Of a stretch of DNA of 6,401 nucleotides, positions 1-6,340 are shown piece after piece (within the stretch, counting starts at the first letter, position 1; the number at the start of each line of letters is the position of its first letter). Both the position numbers and the translations under genes were made by a program. The notes below the pieces were generated by a model, which saw only the letters and a list, made by a program, of their open reading frames with translations, did not search any database and had not been told where the DNA came from. Origin of the DNA: Verrucomicrobiales bacterium (GTDB taxonomy: Bacteria > Verrucomicrobiota > Verrucomicrobiia > Limisphaerales > SXQI01); assembly GCA_005793025.1 (NCBI GenBank), contig SXQI01000032.1:1-6401 (forward strand), given 5' to 3'.

Positions 1-1
1 A

Positions 2-997
2 CGCCGTCTGGGTCGAGAATTCCTCGATTACGCCATCAATCCTTTCGTCGCCGGAATCTATGCTGGGGAGCCGGAACGACTCTCCCTCCGCGAGGCATTC
101 CCAAAACTACACGCAATTGAGCAACGTTATCGGTCACTTTTTCTGGGTCAATTCCTAGGGGCTCACGAGCGCCGGAAAACCGGTGAGATTGCGAAATCAA
201 ACGCACCCAAACTCTCGTTCCGACATGGCCTCGGAACATTGACCCAAGCACTGACAAACCACATCGCGGATTCTGTTCAAACCAATACTCCTGTCACCCG
301 CATTGCTAGACAGGGAGAGAGTTGGACTGTGACAACGCAAAAACAGGAGCGTGCTGTCACACAAGAACACAGTGCCATTTTGCTAGCAGCACCCTCTTAT
401 CGACTTGCTGAAATTGACTGGGACAACGGTAGCGGCGAATCACTCAGCTGGTTGGGAGACATTGTGTATGCGCCGGTTACCTCGCTCGTCCTCGGCTTCC
501 GACGATCCGATGTCAGTCACCCTCTCGACGGCTTCGGAGTCCTTGTCCCGGCGTTGGAAAACTCGAATATTTTGGGAGCTATTTTCAACTCCTCTTTATT
601 CCCTCATCGTGCCCCCAAAGATCACGTCACCCTGACCTGTTACCTAGGGGGAAGTCGCAACCCCGAACTCGCGCGAGCCGAGGCTGAGCCCCAACTCGAA
701 GCGACCCTCCATTCCCTGCGGCGAGTCCTAGGTGTCACGGGGCAACCCACATTTATTCACAGGACTGCTTATCCTCGCGCCATCCCACAATACGAGGTTG
801 GTTTTGGAAAATTCCGCCACCGAATGACCGAACTCGAGGCTGCGAACCCGGGGCTGTATCTCGCGGGGCATTTCCGTGATGGAATCTCTCTCAGCGATTC
901 GATCCTCGCAGGTCACCATGTTGCCGCAAAAATAATCCACCACACTCAAAGCTCAGAAAGAACCATTTTCCCATCTCCCAACCAAGCAGTCACTTGA
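2..997 (+). CDS. hemY: HemY-type protoporphyrinogen/coproporphyrinogen oxidase, 5' truncated by window edge
   Basis: FAD-dependent oxidase that converts protoporphyrinogen IX (or coproporphyrinogen III) to the porphyrin, the step before iron insertion. The frame is open from base 2, giving 331 residues. HemY proteins are usually about 450-480 residues, so roughly 120-150 N-terminal residues, including the dinucleotide-binding glycine motif, lie off the left edge. What is visible is typical of the family: FVAGIYAGEPERLSL near visible residues 15-29, then an aromatic/Leu-rich segment, then FRHGLGTLTQAL at about 73-84. The C-terminal FAD-closing segment GLYLAGHFRDGISLSDSILAG is encoded at about 853-912. 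The TTG at 239 lies inside this conserved body and is not a real start. The stop TGA overlaps the hemH ATG by one base, so the two are almost certainly co-transcribed and translationally coupled. Whether the substrate is the proto- or copro-form cannot be decided from this fragment. Confidence 0.93.
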   Translation, partial: RRLGREFLDYAINPFVAGIYAGEPERLSLREAFPKLHAIEQRYRSLFLGQFLGAHERRKTGEIAKSNAPKLSFRHGLGTLTQALTNHIADSVQTNTPVTRIARQGESWTVTTQKQERAVTQEHSAILLAAPSYRLAEIDWDNGSGESLSWLGDIVYAPVTSLVLGFRRSDVSHPLDGFGVLVPALENSNILGAIFNSSLFPHRAPKDHVTLTCYLGGSRNPELARAEAEPQLEATLHSLRRVLGVTGQPTFIHRTAYPRAIPQYEVGFGKFRHRMTELEAANPGLYLAGHFRDGISLSDSILAGHHVAAKIIHHTQSSERTIFPSPNQAVT

Positions 998-2028
998 TGA
1001 ACACCATTAAACCTTCAAAATTTGGCGTGTTGTTGATGAATCTTGGATCCCCGGATTCTCCTTCAATCCCCGATGTCCGTCGTTACCTTCGCGAATTCCT
1101 CATGGACCGCAGAGTGATCGACAAAGCATGGCCGCTGCGTTTTTTACTGGTGAACGGTTTGATTCTTCGCACGCGACCTCAAGAATCCGCACATGCCTAT
1201 TCCTCGATCTGGACCTCGGAAGGATCCCCATTGGTTACCACTAGCAAAAAGGTAAAAACCTTACTCCAAGCGGAACTCGATTGCCCAGTCGAGTTGTGCA
1301 TGCGCTACCAGAATCCACCCCCTATTGAAGCCCTTCGCGCCATCAATGAACAAGGTGTGACCGATGTTTTCCTGATCCCACTCTTCCCGCATTATGCGAT
1401 GTCTAGTTTTGAGAGCGCGGTCGAAAGAGTTCGAGAGGTAATTAAAGAGTTTCCACAAATGACTCTTCGGGTGATGCCGCCCTACTACAACCATCCCGAT
1501 TATATCGATTCTCTCGTAAAAAGTGCCCAGCCTTATTTAGAAAAAGAGCACGACTTATTGCTTTTCAGTTTTCACGGAATCCCAGAACGACACCTACGCC
1601 AATCCGACACGACGGGTTCTCATTGTCTCAGACAGCCAAACTGTTGCGAATCCCCTAGCGCAGCTCATTCGACATGTTATCGACATCAATGCTTTGAAAC
1701 CATGCGGCTTTTCGCCGAGAAGGCAGCCCTACCCCGCCAAAAATTTGCATTTTCATTTCAATCCCGACTTGGCAGGGAACCTTGGCTAAAGCCCTACACC
1801 GATTTGGAAATCCCACGGTTCGCGAAGGAAGGAAAAAAACGCTTGCTCGTGATCTGTCCAGCCTTCGTCTCCGATTGCTTGGAAACCATTGAAGAAATAG
1901 GCATGAGGGCCAAGGAATCATTTATCGAAGCCGGAGGCACCAGCCTAACACTAATCCCCTGCATGAATGAACACCCGCGATGGATTCAGGCCCTCACCAC
2001 GTTTGTGGGAGATGCCCGCAAAACGTGA
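997..2028 (+). CDS. hemH: Ferrochelatase with internal Cys-rich ([2Fe-2S]-type) segment
   Basis: Inserts ferrous iron into porphyrin, the last step of protohaem synthesis or the penultimate one of the coproporphyrin route. The protein has 343 residues from the ATG at 997, which overlaps the hemY stop (TGATG). The in-frame TTG at 994 gives only one extra residue and is less likely. Visible family marks are the N-terminal GVLLMNLGSPDSP (10-22), the catalytic-histidine motif SFHGIPER with H193, the FQSRLGREPWLKPYTD motif (254-269), and CPAFVSDCLETIEEIG with E296 in the position of the family's catalytic glutamate. A segment with C210, C216, C217, C227 and C232 follows the histidine motif; internal cysteine clusters like this bind [2Fe-2S] in a subset of bacterial ferrochelatases. 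No good Shine-Dalgarno precedes the ATG, which fits coupling to hemY. Fe-S assembly genes follow 53 bp downstream. Confidence 0.96.
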   Translation: MNTIKPSKFGVLLMNLGSPDSPSIPDVRRYLREFLMDRRVIDKAWPLRFLLVNGLILRTRPQESAHAYSSIWTSEGSPLVTTSKKVKTLLQAELDCPVELCMRYQNPPPIEALRAINEQGVTDVFLIPLFPHYAMSSFESAVERVREVIKEFPQMTLRVMPPYYNHPDYIDSLVKSAQPYLEKEHDLLLFSFHGIPERHLRQSDTTGSHCLRQPNCCESPSAAHSTCYRHQCFETMRLFAEKAALPRQKFAFSFQSRLGREPWLKPYTDLEIPRFAKEGKKRLLVICPAFVSDCLETIEEIGMRAKESFIEAGGTSLTLIPCMNEHPRWIQALTTFVGDARKT

Positions 2029-2081
2029 CAATAACCTGCCGTAATTGACTGCGCAGCGAAACCAACTAGAATGAAGTAACG

Positions 2082-2468
2082 ATGATCGCTAGAGTTCCTA
2101 CCAGCGCAGTGAGTGCCCCAAACATCCGAATCGGCGACGAGCGGTTGATCAAAGTCACTACCAACGCTGCTCTAAAGGTCTCGTCGCTATTGACACGCCA
2201 AGGAAGGCCTGCCGGTGTCTTAAGAGTCGCCGTAGTCGGAGGGGGTTGTTCTGGTCTCCAATACAAAATGGACCTTCAGGATTCACCAGCAAACCGAGAC
2301 ATCATGGTTGAGACATCGGGAATTCGTGTGGTGGTGGACCCTAAGAGCGCGTTATACGTCACAGGATCCGAATTGGATTATGTCGATAGCTTGCAGGACG
2401 GAGGTTTTAAAGTGATCAATCCAAATGCGGCAACGAGTTGTTCTTGTGGTGAGAGTTTCAGTGCATGA
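2082..2468 (+). CDS. A-type iron-sulfur carrier protein (IscA/ErpA/HesB family)
   Basis: Cytoplasmic carrier that passes Fe-S clusters from a scaffold to target apoproteins. The protein has 128 residues. The three cluster-ligand cysteines are intact in the family spacing C-x63-C-x-C: C56 in VGGGCSGLQYKM, and C120 and C122 in NAATSCSCGESF at the C-terminus. The core starts around residue 22, so there is an N-terminal lead of about 20 residues compared with IscA/ErpA of about 107-115. An in-frame GTG at 2109 (codon 10) would shorten that lead, but the ATG at 2082 is preceded by a purine-rich stretch (AGAATGAAG) and is kept as the start. The stop overlaps the next start as ATGA, so it is coupled to the HscB-like gene. 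IscA, ErpA and SufA cannot be told apart from sequence alone, so no symbol is given. Confidence 0.92.
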   Translation: MIARVPTSAVSAPNIRIGDERLIKVTTNAALKVSSLLTRQGRPAGVLRVAVVGGGCSGLQYKMDLQDSPANRDIMVETSGIRVVVDPKSALYVTGSELDYVDSLQDGGFKVINPNAATSCSCGESFSA

Positions 2469-3061
2469 CCGATGCTTTCACGCTGTTAGGGTTCCAACCT
2501 CGTCCTTGGATCGATCAGGATCAACTAAAATCCCGATTCCTCAACCTGAGCGAATCGCATCACCCGGATCGACGACGTTCAAGTCAAAACCCCACTCAGG
2601 TTGGAGCGGATCAGGGTTATGCCGATCTCAATGTCGCTTTTTGTATCCTTAAATCGGATCGTGATCGATTGGCCTTGCTCTGGCAATTGGAAACCGGAGA
2701 GAAAGCCCCATCAACAGCCAATATCCCAGAAAACTTGACGGCACTTTTTATGGAGGTAGGCCAAACGTGCCGTGACGTGGCATTATTCAATACGGCGCGT
2801 CAAAAACTCACGGCTCCAATCCTGAAGGCACAGGCTTTTGGTCAAGCACTGGCTTGGACACAACGGTTGCAGGAAATCCAAACTCGAGTCTGCGAGTTGG
2901 GAATTGTTTTCAAAACGGATCTCATCCAGATAGATCAGCAATGGATCTCCCTAGATGTGGTCGCACGACGGGAAGCTCTTCGTCCCCTCCAGTTTCGGGC
3001 CTCTTGCCTTCAACGTTGGCAAGAGCAATTGCGCGAACACATTTCGCAATTAGCCTTCTGA
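2465..3061 (+). CDS. hscB: HscB-type J-domain co-chaperone for Fe-S cluster transfer
   Basis: Predicted DnaJ-like partner of the Hsp70 HscA, which in the Isc pathway stimulates ATP hydrolysis and release of the cluster from the IscU scaffold. The protein has 198 residues; family members are usually about 170-210. An N-terminal J domain (about 1-77) is recognisable from TLLGF near the start, the HPD tripeptide at 33-35 (SHHPDRR), and a third helix carrying YADLNVAFCILKSDRDRLALL. The rest (about 90-195) is predicted largely helical and fits the HscB C-terminal scaffold-binding domain, though its similarity is weaker than that of the J domain. The start is fixed by the 4-bp ATGA overlap with the A-type carrier gene. 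No hscA, iscU or iscS follows in the window, so its partners would be elsewhere. A divergent non-Isc J-protein is the alternative, but the context favours HscB. Confidence 0.85.
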   Translation: MTDAFTLLGFQPRPWIDQDQLKSRFLNLSESHHPDRRRSSQNPTQVGADQGYADLNVAFCILKSDRDRLALLWQLETGEKAPSTANIPENLTALFMEVGQTCRDVALFNTARQKLTAPILKAQAFGQALAWTQRLQEIQTRVCELGIVFKTDLIQIDQQWISLDVVARREALRPLQFRASCLQRWQEQLREHISQLAF

Positions 3062-3115
3062 ATGAATTCGAGACTGCCTTTACTTAGAGGTCAACCATAG
3101 GCATGGTGTTTTGAA

Positions 3116-4306
3116 ATGAATTCCTTACTTATCCCATCGCCAAGGATCATGGGTTTGTTATTGGTTGGACTCTTGGCGGTGTTCTTGCAAGGTCTAAAAA
3201 CCAAAGCTGCTGCATCCGTTGAGGTCATTCGGACACCGGATGGAGGGATCCAACCTCAGGCATTGGCCGGTCCTGATGGAACGGTTCATTTGCTTTATTA
3301 TAAAGGAGATCCGACAGCAGGTGATCTCTATTATACTTATCGAAAATCGTCGTCGGAGCATTGGATGCCCCCGATCAGAGTCAACGGAACCTCTGGAACA
3401 GGGTTGGCCGTCGGATCGGTGAGAGGTGCCCAATTAGCTTTGGGACGAAACGGATGGATTCACGTAGCTTGGATGGGGAGCTCAAGAGCCAAAAAAGTCC
3501 AAGTAGGAACCCGTGAGCAAACTCCCCTGTTGTATGCGAGGTTGCGCCCCAACGCTTCTGAATTCGAACCTGAACAGAATATGCTCAAGGTGGCTGGAGG
3601 GTTAGATGGCGGTGGATCGCTTGCAGCCGATTCTTTGGGACATGTCGCCGTAGTTTGGCATGGCGTGACAGGGGAGGAAAAAGGTGAGCAATTTAGGGCA
3701 GTCTACGTGCGAGAATCTTCAGATGATGGGGGAGTTTTTTCAATAGAGAAGGCGGTTTCACCCCTCGGGAGCGGTGCTTGTGGTTGTTGCGGAATCAAGG
3801 CGAACTATGCCGACGGAGGAACCATCCAAGTCGTGTTCCGAAGTGCTACCCAAGAAACAAACCGGGCGGAATTAGTCATCGGAGGAACGATGGACAAATT
3901 GCCTTTTCAGGTGATGAAGAAATCGCCATGGACGATTAACGCTTGTCCGATGAGTACGGCGGATTTGGCGCAAGGAACGGCAACATCATACGCAGCTTGG
4001 GAAACCGAAGGCCAAATCTTGTGGGAGCGATTCGCACTAAACGGAGCTCCTGTTGGGAAATCATCGCAGCCCGAACGAGGCAAAGGGGGGCAAAAACATC
4101 CTGCTTTGGCCGTAAATTCACGCGGAGAGGTGCTTCTGGCATGGACAGAAGGAACCGGCTGGCAACGAGGTGGCGGAGTAGCTTGGCAAATTTTTGCCAA
4201 CACCGGTCAACCATCGCAGCCGATCGAGCGTAAGCCCGGTGTCCCTGTGTGGGGTCTAGTTTCCGTTGTGGCGAAATTAGATGGTCAGTTCTTGCTCATT
4301 TATTAG
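3116..4306 (+). CDS. Secreted sialidase-like (BNR-type) beta-propeller protein with CxCC motif
   Basis: The protein has 396 residues. The N-terminus has a basic residue at 10, a hydrophobic core at about 12-25 and an Ala-rich region near 31-33, which looks like a Sec signal peptide with possible cleavage around AAA-S. The mature part is built of repeated short beta-type stretches such as GPDGTVHLLYY (52-62), GRNGWIHVAW (110-119), DSLGHVAVVW (172-181) and NSRGEVLLAW (334-343), as in sialidase/BNR propellers. One complete Asp-box (S-x-D-x-G-x-x-F) is at 201-208. The arginine triad and nucleophile of true sialidases could not be identified, so an enzymatic sialidase role is not claimed. A striking ACGCCGIKA motif (C222, C224, C225) is paired with C277 in NACPMST; I recall both from exported sialidase-like proteins of Planctomycetota/Verrucomicrobiota. 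The gene lies 54 bp after hscB with no clear terminator between, so read-through is possible. The substrate is unknown. Confidence 0.82.
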   Translation: MNSLLIPSPRIMGLLLVGLLAVFLQGLKTKAAASVEVIRTPDGGIQPQALAGPDGTVHLLYYKGDPTAGDLYYTYRKSSSEHWMPPIRVNGTSGTGLAVGSVRGAQLALGRNGWIHVAWMGSSRAKKVQVGTREQTPLLYARLRPNASEFEPEQNMLKVAGGLDGGGSLAADSLGHVAVVWHGVTGEEKGEQFRAVYVRESSDDGGVFSIEKAVSPLGSGACGCCGIKANYADGGTIQVVFRSATQETNRAELVIGGTMDKLPFQVMKKSPWTINACPMSTADLAQGTATSYAAWETEGQILWERFALNGAPVGKSSQPERGKGGQKHPALAVNSRGEVLLAWTEGTGWQRGGGVAWQIFANTGQPSQPIERKPGVPVWGLVSVVAKLDGQFLLIY

Positions 4307-4330
4307 CCTTTTTTTATTTAATCGGAACCC

Positions 4331-4335
4331 AGAGG
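4331..4335 (+). promoter_or_regulatory. Ribosome binding site of the 4340 gene
   Basis: AGAGG sits 4 bases upstream of the ATG at 4340. It supports that start and is the clearest Shine-Dalgarno-like site in the window; most other genes here lack an obvious one. Confidence 0.6.
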
Positions 4336-4339
4336 TATT

Positions 4340-5011
4340 ATGGATCAAACTGAAACAACAATTCGAAGCAAACGTCGCAAGGGATGTGTTTTTTACGGTT
4401 GCCTGTCTCTCTTGGTGTTATTCGTGGTGGGGTTGCTAGCGGTTTATATCGGTGCTCAGATCGGACTGCGTAAATTGGCTGCGAATTATACTTCCAAGAC
4501 TCCACTCGAAATTCCCAAAGTGGTTCAAACGAGCTCCGACCTAGCTGCCTTGGAAGAGCGCATTCTCAATTTCATTAAATCGGCAGACCAACGGGCCGCC
4601 AGTGGACCATTCGAATTGAGTGCAAAAGAGTTGAACGGTCTTGTGCAGACGAAACAGCCCGCGCTAGAGGCATTGGGAAATTTTGCGATAGAATTAGCTC
4701 CTTCGGAAGTTCGAGCACAGATGAGCATTCCGTTGGATAGTTTAGGACGATCTGCTTTTAAAGGCAGATTCTTGAATGGAGAGATCATCCTTGGGATAGC
4801 ATTAACCAACGATGCCTTAAATTTTGAGGTAAAATCATTCACCGTGAAGGGAAAGCCCCTCCCAGCAATCCTTGTGGCACAGTTCCAGTCGAAAGCCTTT
4901 TTGGCTTCTGTGAACGATAATCCTGAAGTTCAGAAACTCGCATCGCGGCTTGAAAAAATCGAGATCAAGGAAGGATCGGTGCTCCTCTGGTCGAAACCTT
5001 TCTCTAGATAA
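4340..5011 (+). CDS. Membrane-anchored protein of unknown function, single N-terminal TM
   Basis: The protein has 223 residues. A positively charged cytoplasmic tail (RSKRRK, 9-14) is followed by one hydrophobic helix at about 16-41, so the remaining 180 or so residues should face the periplasm. C16 and C21 flank the start of the helix (GCVFYGC). The soluble part contains an FELSAKELNGLV stretch (91-102), then IPLD (130-133) and GRFLNGEIILGIAL (142-155), then VKGKPLPAILV (169-179). This order (Leu/Asn-rich helix, beta strands with a G-R-F/Y-L-N-G turn, G-K-x-L/V-P) recalls a group of uncharacterised verrucomicrobial proteins, but I cannot name a domain. A good Shine-Dalgarno, AGAGG, lies 4 bases before the ATG. 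It starts 33 bp after the propeller gene in the same direction, suggesting one transcript. It could be an envelope accessory or lipid-binding protein; that is a guess. Confidence 0.85.
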   Translation: MDQTETTIRSKRRKGCVFYGCLSLLVLFVVGLLAVYIGAQIGLRKLAANYTSKTPLEIPKVVQTSSDLAALEERILNFIKSADQRAASGPFELSAKELNGLVQTKQPALEALGNFAIELAPSEVRAQMSIPLDSLGRSAFKGRFLNGEIILGIALTNDALNFEVKSFTVKGKPLPAILVAQFQSKAFLASVNDNPEVQKLASRLEKIEIKEGSVLLWSKPFSR

Positions 5012-5040
5012 AGGCAGCGTAACAGTCGGTCGGCAGTAAA

Positions 5041-6186
5041 TCAGACTCGGAGAAAAACTTTACGTTGGTAAAGGAATCGAGCCAGTAGAATGCCGAACAT
5101 CAACACCATCAATTCGATCAATAAGTGGCCAAAACCCGCTGTGATTCGATGATCGAGCCATTCCGTGATCGGCCCTCCTATAAGGCGGCTGGCAAGTTTC
5201 CCGAGATCGAAAAGTGCCATTACTAAATAGATCGTGATCGCGTTGCAGCCGATCCAGATGAACGGGGTCGCCCATTTTCGGTGATTCCAGACATCGATAA
5301 TCTGGTAAAAAATGGCGAGTAACATCGCGCTAACGCCTGTAGTCACAAGGACGTAGGAGGATGACCAAATTTTCTTAATGATCGGGAATTGAAGCCCCCA
5401 CAGGAATCCAAGGATGACGAAACCAATCCCACCAACCACCAACCACCGAACTTTTTGTTGATCGGAAGATTTGGAACTCTTCAGCAACAGCCCCGCAAAC
5501 AGTCCGAGGATACATTGAGCGATCGCCGGAATATTGCTGAGGAGACCTTCTGGATCATGGTCTCCATCCCATTTCCTGAAGGGTAAGAATTCGCGATCGA
5601 CATAGTTGGCTAGGTTTTTGCCCTCTGCAAAATTACCAGCACCGACTCCCGGCACCGGGAGAAACGTCATCACTGCCCAATACCCGATAAGCAACGTGGC
5701 ACAAGTGATCACTCGACCACGGGTTTTGAACCAAATAAACGCGAGGCCAGCGACCGTATAACAAATCGCGAGCCGTTGGAGCACCCCCACAAGTCGCAAT
5801 TTATCGATCCCTTGACTGATGCCCCCATAGTAAATGAGGCCCAGCACGTAGAGGATGAGACCCCGACGAATGACCTTGATTGTAGCTGATTCCTTTCCTT
5901 CATTTTCGATCGTTTTGCTCAGAGAAAAGACCAGTGAAACCCCTATTATGAAAACAAAGAGCGGAAAAATAAAATCGTAAAAATGCAGTCCCTCCCAAGG
6001 CACATGATCCATTTGGGTAATTAGGGGATAGTTCAAGACGGTGGAGAGCGCGTGGATGACCCCCTCCATTCCCACGATCCAAAACATATCGAATCCACGG
6101 AGCGCATCTAGCGAGACGATCCGCTTCGTGGTGGGTTTTCCTAGGCTTGGAGTAGCCCCAACTTGGGCAGAAGCAGTGGATGACAT
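5041..6186 (-). CDS. Transmembrane acyltransferase, heparan-alpha-glucosaminide N-acetyltransferase/DUF5009 type
   Basis: The protein has 381 residues and about ten hydrophobic helices (roughly 28-47, 69-89, 106-123, 133-152, 157-178, 216-235, 247-266, 277-298, 307-327, 350-373). Family landmarks are RIVSLDALRGFDMFWI (22-37), MDHVPWEGLHFYDFIFPLFV (59-78), LRLVGVLQRLAICY (130-143), DPEGLLSNIPAIAQCILGLF (211-230) and IIKKIWSSSYVL (269-280). H61 aligns with the histidine that is acetylated in human HGSNAT (the KHASWNGL region). By family, it should carry an acetyl group from cytoplasmic acetyl-CoA across the inner membrane to an amino sugar or glycan; related bacterial genes such as nagX occur near N-acetylglucosamine use genes. 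The true substrate here is unknown. The gene is convergent with the preceding gene (29 bp between the two stops) and divergent from the frame at 6341, so it is its own transcription unit. No strong Shine-Dalgarno precedes the ATG. Confidence 0.92.
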   Translation of the reverse strand: MSSTASAQVGATPSLGKPTTKRIVSLDALRGFDMFWIVGMEGVIHALSTVLNYPLITQMDHVPWEGLHFYDFIFPLFVFIIGVSLVFSLSKTIENEGKESATIKVIRRGLILYVLGLIYYGGISQGIDKLRLVGVLQRLAICYTVAGLAFIWFKTRGRVITCATLLIGYWAVMTFLPVPGVGAGNFAEGKNLANYVDREFLPFRKWDGDHDPEGLLSNIPAIAQCILGLFAGLLLKSSKSSDQQKVRWLVVGGIGFVILGFLWGLQFPIIKKIWSSSYVLVTTGVSAMLLAIFYQIIDVWNHRKWATPFIWIGCNAITIYLVMALFDLGKLASRLIGGPITEWLDHRITAGFGHLLIELMVLMFGILLARFLYQRKVFLRV

Positions 6187-6340
6187 GCCACTAGAATCGA
6201 GGAAACACCCTAAAAAATCAAAACAGATTTAATGCGACAAATTTTCCGGTGGTGTAAGAAAAAGTGTGTAAAAGAGAAAGCGGGTGTATCCCAGTGTTTA
6301 ATCAGCAATGAAACAAACACCAAAGAAAGAAGATACACCC
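6187..6340. other. Divergent intergenic region
   Basis: These 154 bases lie between the divergently oriented acyltransferase gene and the frame at 6341. The acyltransferase-proximal half is A/T-rich (6211-6245). It is followed by two spaced copies of GTGTAA (6252-6257 and 6266-6271) and then by the nested inverted repeat. Promoters for both directions must lie here if both flanking frames are genes, but I found no convincing -35/-10 pair on either strand. Confidence 0.5.
6282..6340. repeat. Nested perfect inverted repeat abutting a start codon
   Basis: The outer arms GGGTGTATC (6282-6290) and GATACACCC (6332-6340) are perfect 9-bp reverse complements. Within their 41-base loop lie GTGTTT (6294-6299) and AAACAC (6315-6320), also perfect reverse complements. 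The right outer arm ends on the base before the ATG at 6341, and the purine-rich AAGAAG that could act as ribosome binding site (6327-6332) sits between the inner and outer arms. In RNA this could fold and hide the start. There is no T-run after the stem, so it is not an intrinsic terminator. It could also be an operator or belong to the end of a mobile element. Confidence 0.6.

Noticed and set aside
239..241. TTG as start of the HemY gene
   Set aside because: The frame is open to base 2 and the upstream residues carry conserved HemY sequence, so the gene is truncated by the window edge and does not start here.
994..996. TTG as start of hemH
   Set aside because: It adds only one residue before the ATG at 997; the ATG overlaps the hemY stop in a common coupling arrangement.
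3094..3112. Small hairpin ACCAT-AGGC-ATGGT followed by GTTTT, as terminator after hscB
   Set aside because: The stem is only 5 bp with two G-C pairs and a short T-run, and it lies next to the next start codon; too weak to call.
3907..4233. Three overlapping open frames of 92-98 codons opposite or within the propeller gene
   Set aside because: They are shadows of the real gene: they overlap each other and it, and their translations are Arg/Pro/Ser-rich without family resemblance.
4307..4322. T-rich run after the propeller gene as an intrinsic terminator or -10 region
   Set aside because: No stem precedes it. TTTAAT resembles a -10 box, but the nearest -35-like TTGCTC is 19 bases away and a poor match.
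4997..5014. CCTTT...AAAGG pair at the end of the 4340 gene as a terminator
   Set aside because: A 5-bp stem with an 8-base loop and no T-run.
5053..5073. On the - strand, CTTTAC-CAAC-GTAAAG followed by TTTTT looks like a terminator
   Set aside because: It lies inside the last codons of the acyltransferase, before its stop; termination there would make a message without a stop codon. The 6-bp stem is A/T-rich and probably chance.
5389..5586. 65-codon + strand frame within the acyltransferase gene
   Set aside because: It lies antisense to conserved coding sequence and has no domain likeness.
5647..5660. Palindrome TCCCGG-CA-CCGGGA
   Set aside because: It encodes part of a Pro/Gly-rich segment (PVPG) of the acyltransferase; short and explained by coding.
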